From a bacterium (lineage in GTDB: Bacteria; Patescibacteriota; Patescibacteriia; Patescibacteriales; JAGXOH01): DNA of 6,385 bases. The stretch is taken from NCBI GenBank assembly GCA_021106995.1, contig JAIOTG010000004.1, forward strand, positions 1 to 6,385, written 5' to 3'. A program made the translations under genes and the position numbers. The notes under the pieces are model-generated. The model worked only from the letters and a program-made list of their open reading frames with translations, had not been told where the DNA came from and did not search any database. This document shows, one piece after another, positions 5,129 through 6,385 of the stretch. The number at the start of each line of letters is the position of its first letter. Positions within the stretch are counted from its first letter, which is position 1.

Positions 5129-5172
5129 AAACAAAAAAAAACGATTAGATAAACAAATCGTTTTTTTTGTTT
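5129..5172. terminator. Bidirectional hairpin terminator
   Basis: CGATT (5142-5146) pairs with AATCG (5156-5160) around a 9-base loop. The stem is extended by nine A (5133-5141) against eight T (5161-5168), and by AAAC (5129-5132) against GTTT (5169-5172). Each strand therefore has a hairpin followed by a long T run. On the minus strand it backs up the dapA terminator and insulates the zinc-ribbon promoter; on the plus strand it would stop antisense transcripts. Confidence 0.75.
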
Positions 5173-5415
5173 TTATTATACTAAGTGTTTGAACAGATAC
5201 TATTGTTCTATAAAAAAATTTTAAATTAGATTGTGAGAAATAAGGAGGGGATAGGTAATGAAGATTTAATAAAAGTAATCATTAAAATATTTATTGGAGA
5301 ATGTTGAGATAGGCGATTTAGTTGTTTTATTGGGTGTAAATGATGTGTTTTAGATACAAGAAGAATTAGTGAAAAGTAATGCATCTGCACATATTAATTT
5401 TTAAATAAAAAAAGT
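5173..5415. other. Gene-poor interval between two terminators
   Basis: No convincing gene is seen. From 5221 to 5380 the plus strand has 39 G and only 3 C. On the minus strand, the direction of transcription here, the RNA would be C-rich, almost G-free and poorly folded, like a Rho utilisation site. Alternatively it is a decayed plus-strand gene: AAGGAGGGG (5242-5250) precedes an ATG at 5258 that stops after three codons. A second frame (5233-5304) and a third (5306-5404, with one internal TAG at 5351) read on, including EIGDLVVLLGVNDVF and IQEELVKSNASAHINF. A small inverted repeat GAACA/TGTTC lies at 5191-5208. I cannot decide between these from sequence alone. Confidence 0.45.
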
Positions 5416-5436
5416 GCCCAGATGTAGAGTCTGGGC
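5405..5436 (-). terminator. Intrinsic terminator of dapA
   Basis: GCCCAGA (5416-5422) pairs with TCTGGGC (5430-5436) around a 7-base loop. On the minus strand it is followed by AC and a seven-T run plus further T-rich sequence. It begins 27 bases after the dapA stop at 5464. A TTTT follows on the plus strand too, so weak termination in that direction is possible. Confidence 0.85.
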
Positions 5437-5463
5437 TTTTGAAATTATGAAAAAAATTGTTAA

Positions 5464-6385
5464 TTAATCCTGGTAATAGAGATTGGTCCAGGATGATTTC
5501 GGTCTGAAAAGTCTCTCTTCGACATTAACATTAAAAAAATTTTCAATTGGTTTTAATACCCAACGATTCCTATGCCACACTTTTCGCAAGGTTTCAATGA
5601 CTTTGCTTAATCCGTTAGGGGTTATTTTTCCCAAGGGACGCCGACAAGGACCGGATGGCATGCCAAGAATATTCATTGCCGTTTTAATCGCTAAAGGATT
5701 CCTTGCTCGGCATTGCACATTACCAAAAGGTGTTTTTTCGATAGTTTTTACAGTTACAAGGTCCATTAAGGGCTTAAGAGCTTTGAAAATTTCAATCGCT
5801 TCAGAAGATCGATTTTGATTTAATAAATTTATCATTACATTTAATGCTCTCGGGGTGATGTTGGATATAACTGATATGGCACCGACGGCTTTGATGTCAG
5901 GATCGGTCATTATATTAAAGGTTAATCCATCATCTCCAGACAGGATCACGTATTTATCACCACAGCATTTTCTGGTCCATCTCATATTATCTATTTTTCC
6001 CGTGGCTTCTTTGACTGTTCGGACATTTTTAAAATTTTGTGCAAGTATTGCCAGGTCTTCGGGGAGCAATTGTGTTCCTGTTCTTCCTGGAATGACATAC
6101 GGAATAACCTGGACCGATGGAAATTTGCGAGCAACTGGCTCTACATATTCTCTACGGATTTCTAGGGAACTTGGTCCATTGTAATATGGATCTATAAGAA
6201 GGATTGCGTCCACACCTGTTTCAACGGCACGTTCGGTTGCTAGGAGAGTTTCGTTTGTATTGTTACTTCCGGTTCCTGCAATGCAATAGCATTTTTTTTT
6301 AGTATTTTTAGCAACCACCTCTACAACGTAATTGTGTTCATTCCAGGTTAAAACAGGACTTTCACCAGTAGTGCCAACAGCTAGA
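5464..6385 (-). CDS. dapA: 4-hydroxy-tetrahydrodipicolinate synthase (DapA), 5' end outside window
   Basis: The enzyme condenses pyruvate with aspartate semialdehyde, the first step of the lysine/diaminopimelate branch, in the cytoplasm. The frame is open to the right edge, so the first 39 or so residues are missing; a GTG at 6318-6316 is internal and not the start. In the visible 306 residues the family landmarks are present: GTTGES (fragment residues 4-9), AGTGSNNT, DPYYNGPS, the catalytic Tyr96 and Arg101 in PYVIPGRTG, and the Schiff-base Lys125 in TVKEATG, at spacings close to those of E. coli Y133, R138 and K161. The usual YNVPSRTG is YVIPGRTG here. The C-terminus extends beyond the usual length, so the full protein would be about 345 residues against 292 in E. 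coli. G+C is clearly higher (about 38-50% per 60-base line sampled) than in the nucleotide operon (about 30%), which hints at a different history. Confidence 0.93.
   Translation of the reverse strand, partial: LAVGTTGESPVLTWNEHNYVVEVVAKNTKKKCYCIAGTGSNNTNETLLATERAVETGVDAILLIDPYYNGPSSLEIRREYVEPVARKFPSVQVIPYVIPGRTGTQLLPEDLAILAQNFKNVRTVKEATGKIDNMRWTRKCCGDKYVILSGDDGLTFNIMTDPDIKAVGAISVISNITPRALNVMINLLNQNRSSEAIEIFKALKPLMDLVTVKTIEKTPFGNVQCRARNPLAIKTAMNILGMPSGPCRRPLGKITPNGLSKVIETLRKVWHRNRWVLKPIENFFNVNVEERLFRPKSSWTNLYYQD

Noticed and set aside
5189..5214. Plus-strand promoter TTGAAC ... TATAAA in the gap
   Set aside because: The spacer is only 14 bases, too short for a sigma70-type promoter, and no intact gene follows.
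5233..5307. Reading TGA as an amino acid (recoded genetic code) to extend the plus-strand frame
   Set aside because: Decoding the TGA leaves the frame unable to join the next segment without a shift, and all identified genes here read cleanly under the standard stops. All visible stops are TAA, so the code cannot be tested further in this window.
5226..5384. Minus-strand 52-codon open frame in the gap after dapA
   Set aside because: No ribosome-binding site and no recognisable protein features. The opposite strand carries the purine bias, and the C-rich composition alone removes stops. It lies between two terminators.
5483..6184. Plus-strand open frames opposite dapA (5483-5818, 5855-6184)
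   Set aside because: dapA is identified by catalytic motifs on the minus strand; the plus frames are shadows in a G+C-richer stretch where stops are rarer.

Overview
The window looks like a piece of a small, AT-rich bacterial chromosome, most likely a Candidate Phyla Radiation (Patescibacteria, Parcubacteria-like) genome. The reasons are: short, tightly packed genes all on the minus strand; a long two-domain ThyX in place of ThyA; a compact deoxypyrimidine salvage set; many lysine/isoleucine codons; TAA as the stop of all nine genes whose end is visible; and several core genes without a Shine-Dalgarno sequence. This assignment is inference. A phage of such a host could carry many of the same nucleotide genes, but the neighbouring dapA and the ordinary promoter/terminator punctuation favour a chromosome.

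In the direction of transcription (right to left) the layout is as follows. (1) A 5'-truncated dapA (6385-5464), richer in G+C than the rest, ends in an intrinsic terminator (5416-5436). (2) A gene-poor gap (5173-5415) contains a 160-base stretch with extreme strand asymmetry (39 G, 3 C on the plus strand) and is followed by a second hairpin terminator (5129-5172). (3) A promoter with a 14-bp palindrome over its -10 drives two small zinc-ribbon proteins of related design (5000-4500 and 4496-4281), closed by a strong terminator (4239-4273). (4) A promoter and a leader with an orphan Shine-Dalgarno sequence precede the main operon: dCMP deaminase, double-domain ThyX, P-loop NMP-kinase-like protein, thymidylate kinase, MazG-like pyrophosphohydrolase and a small predicted membrane protein (4133-450), ended by a terminator (419-439). 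(5) A new promoter drives a second paralogue of the NMP-kinase-like protein, which runs off the left edge (309-1).

The main operon reads as a dTTP supply line: dCMP is deaminated to dUMP, ThyX methylates dUMP to dTMP, and Tmk phosphorylates dTMP to dTDP. The MazG-like enzyme probably trims unwanted or damaged (d)NTPs back to monophosphates, and the NMP-kinase-like protein probably phosphorylates another (deoxy)nucleoside monophosphate or a related small molecule. Three successive gene junctions are the identical heptamer TAATATG without a Shine-Dalgarno sequence, suggesting coupled translation.

The most interesting points are the ThyX with complementary half-motifs in its two domains, the repeated TAATATG junctions, the paired zinc-ribbon proteins, the C>G asymmetric gap (a possible Rho-loading site or decayed gene), and the paralogous kinase pair with unusual P-loops. 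I see no tRNA, rRNA, CRISPR array, insertion sequence or attachment site.
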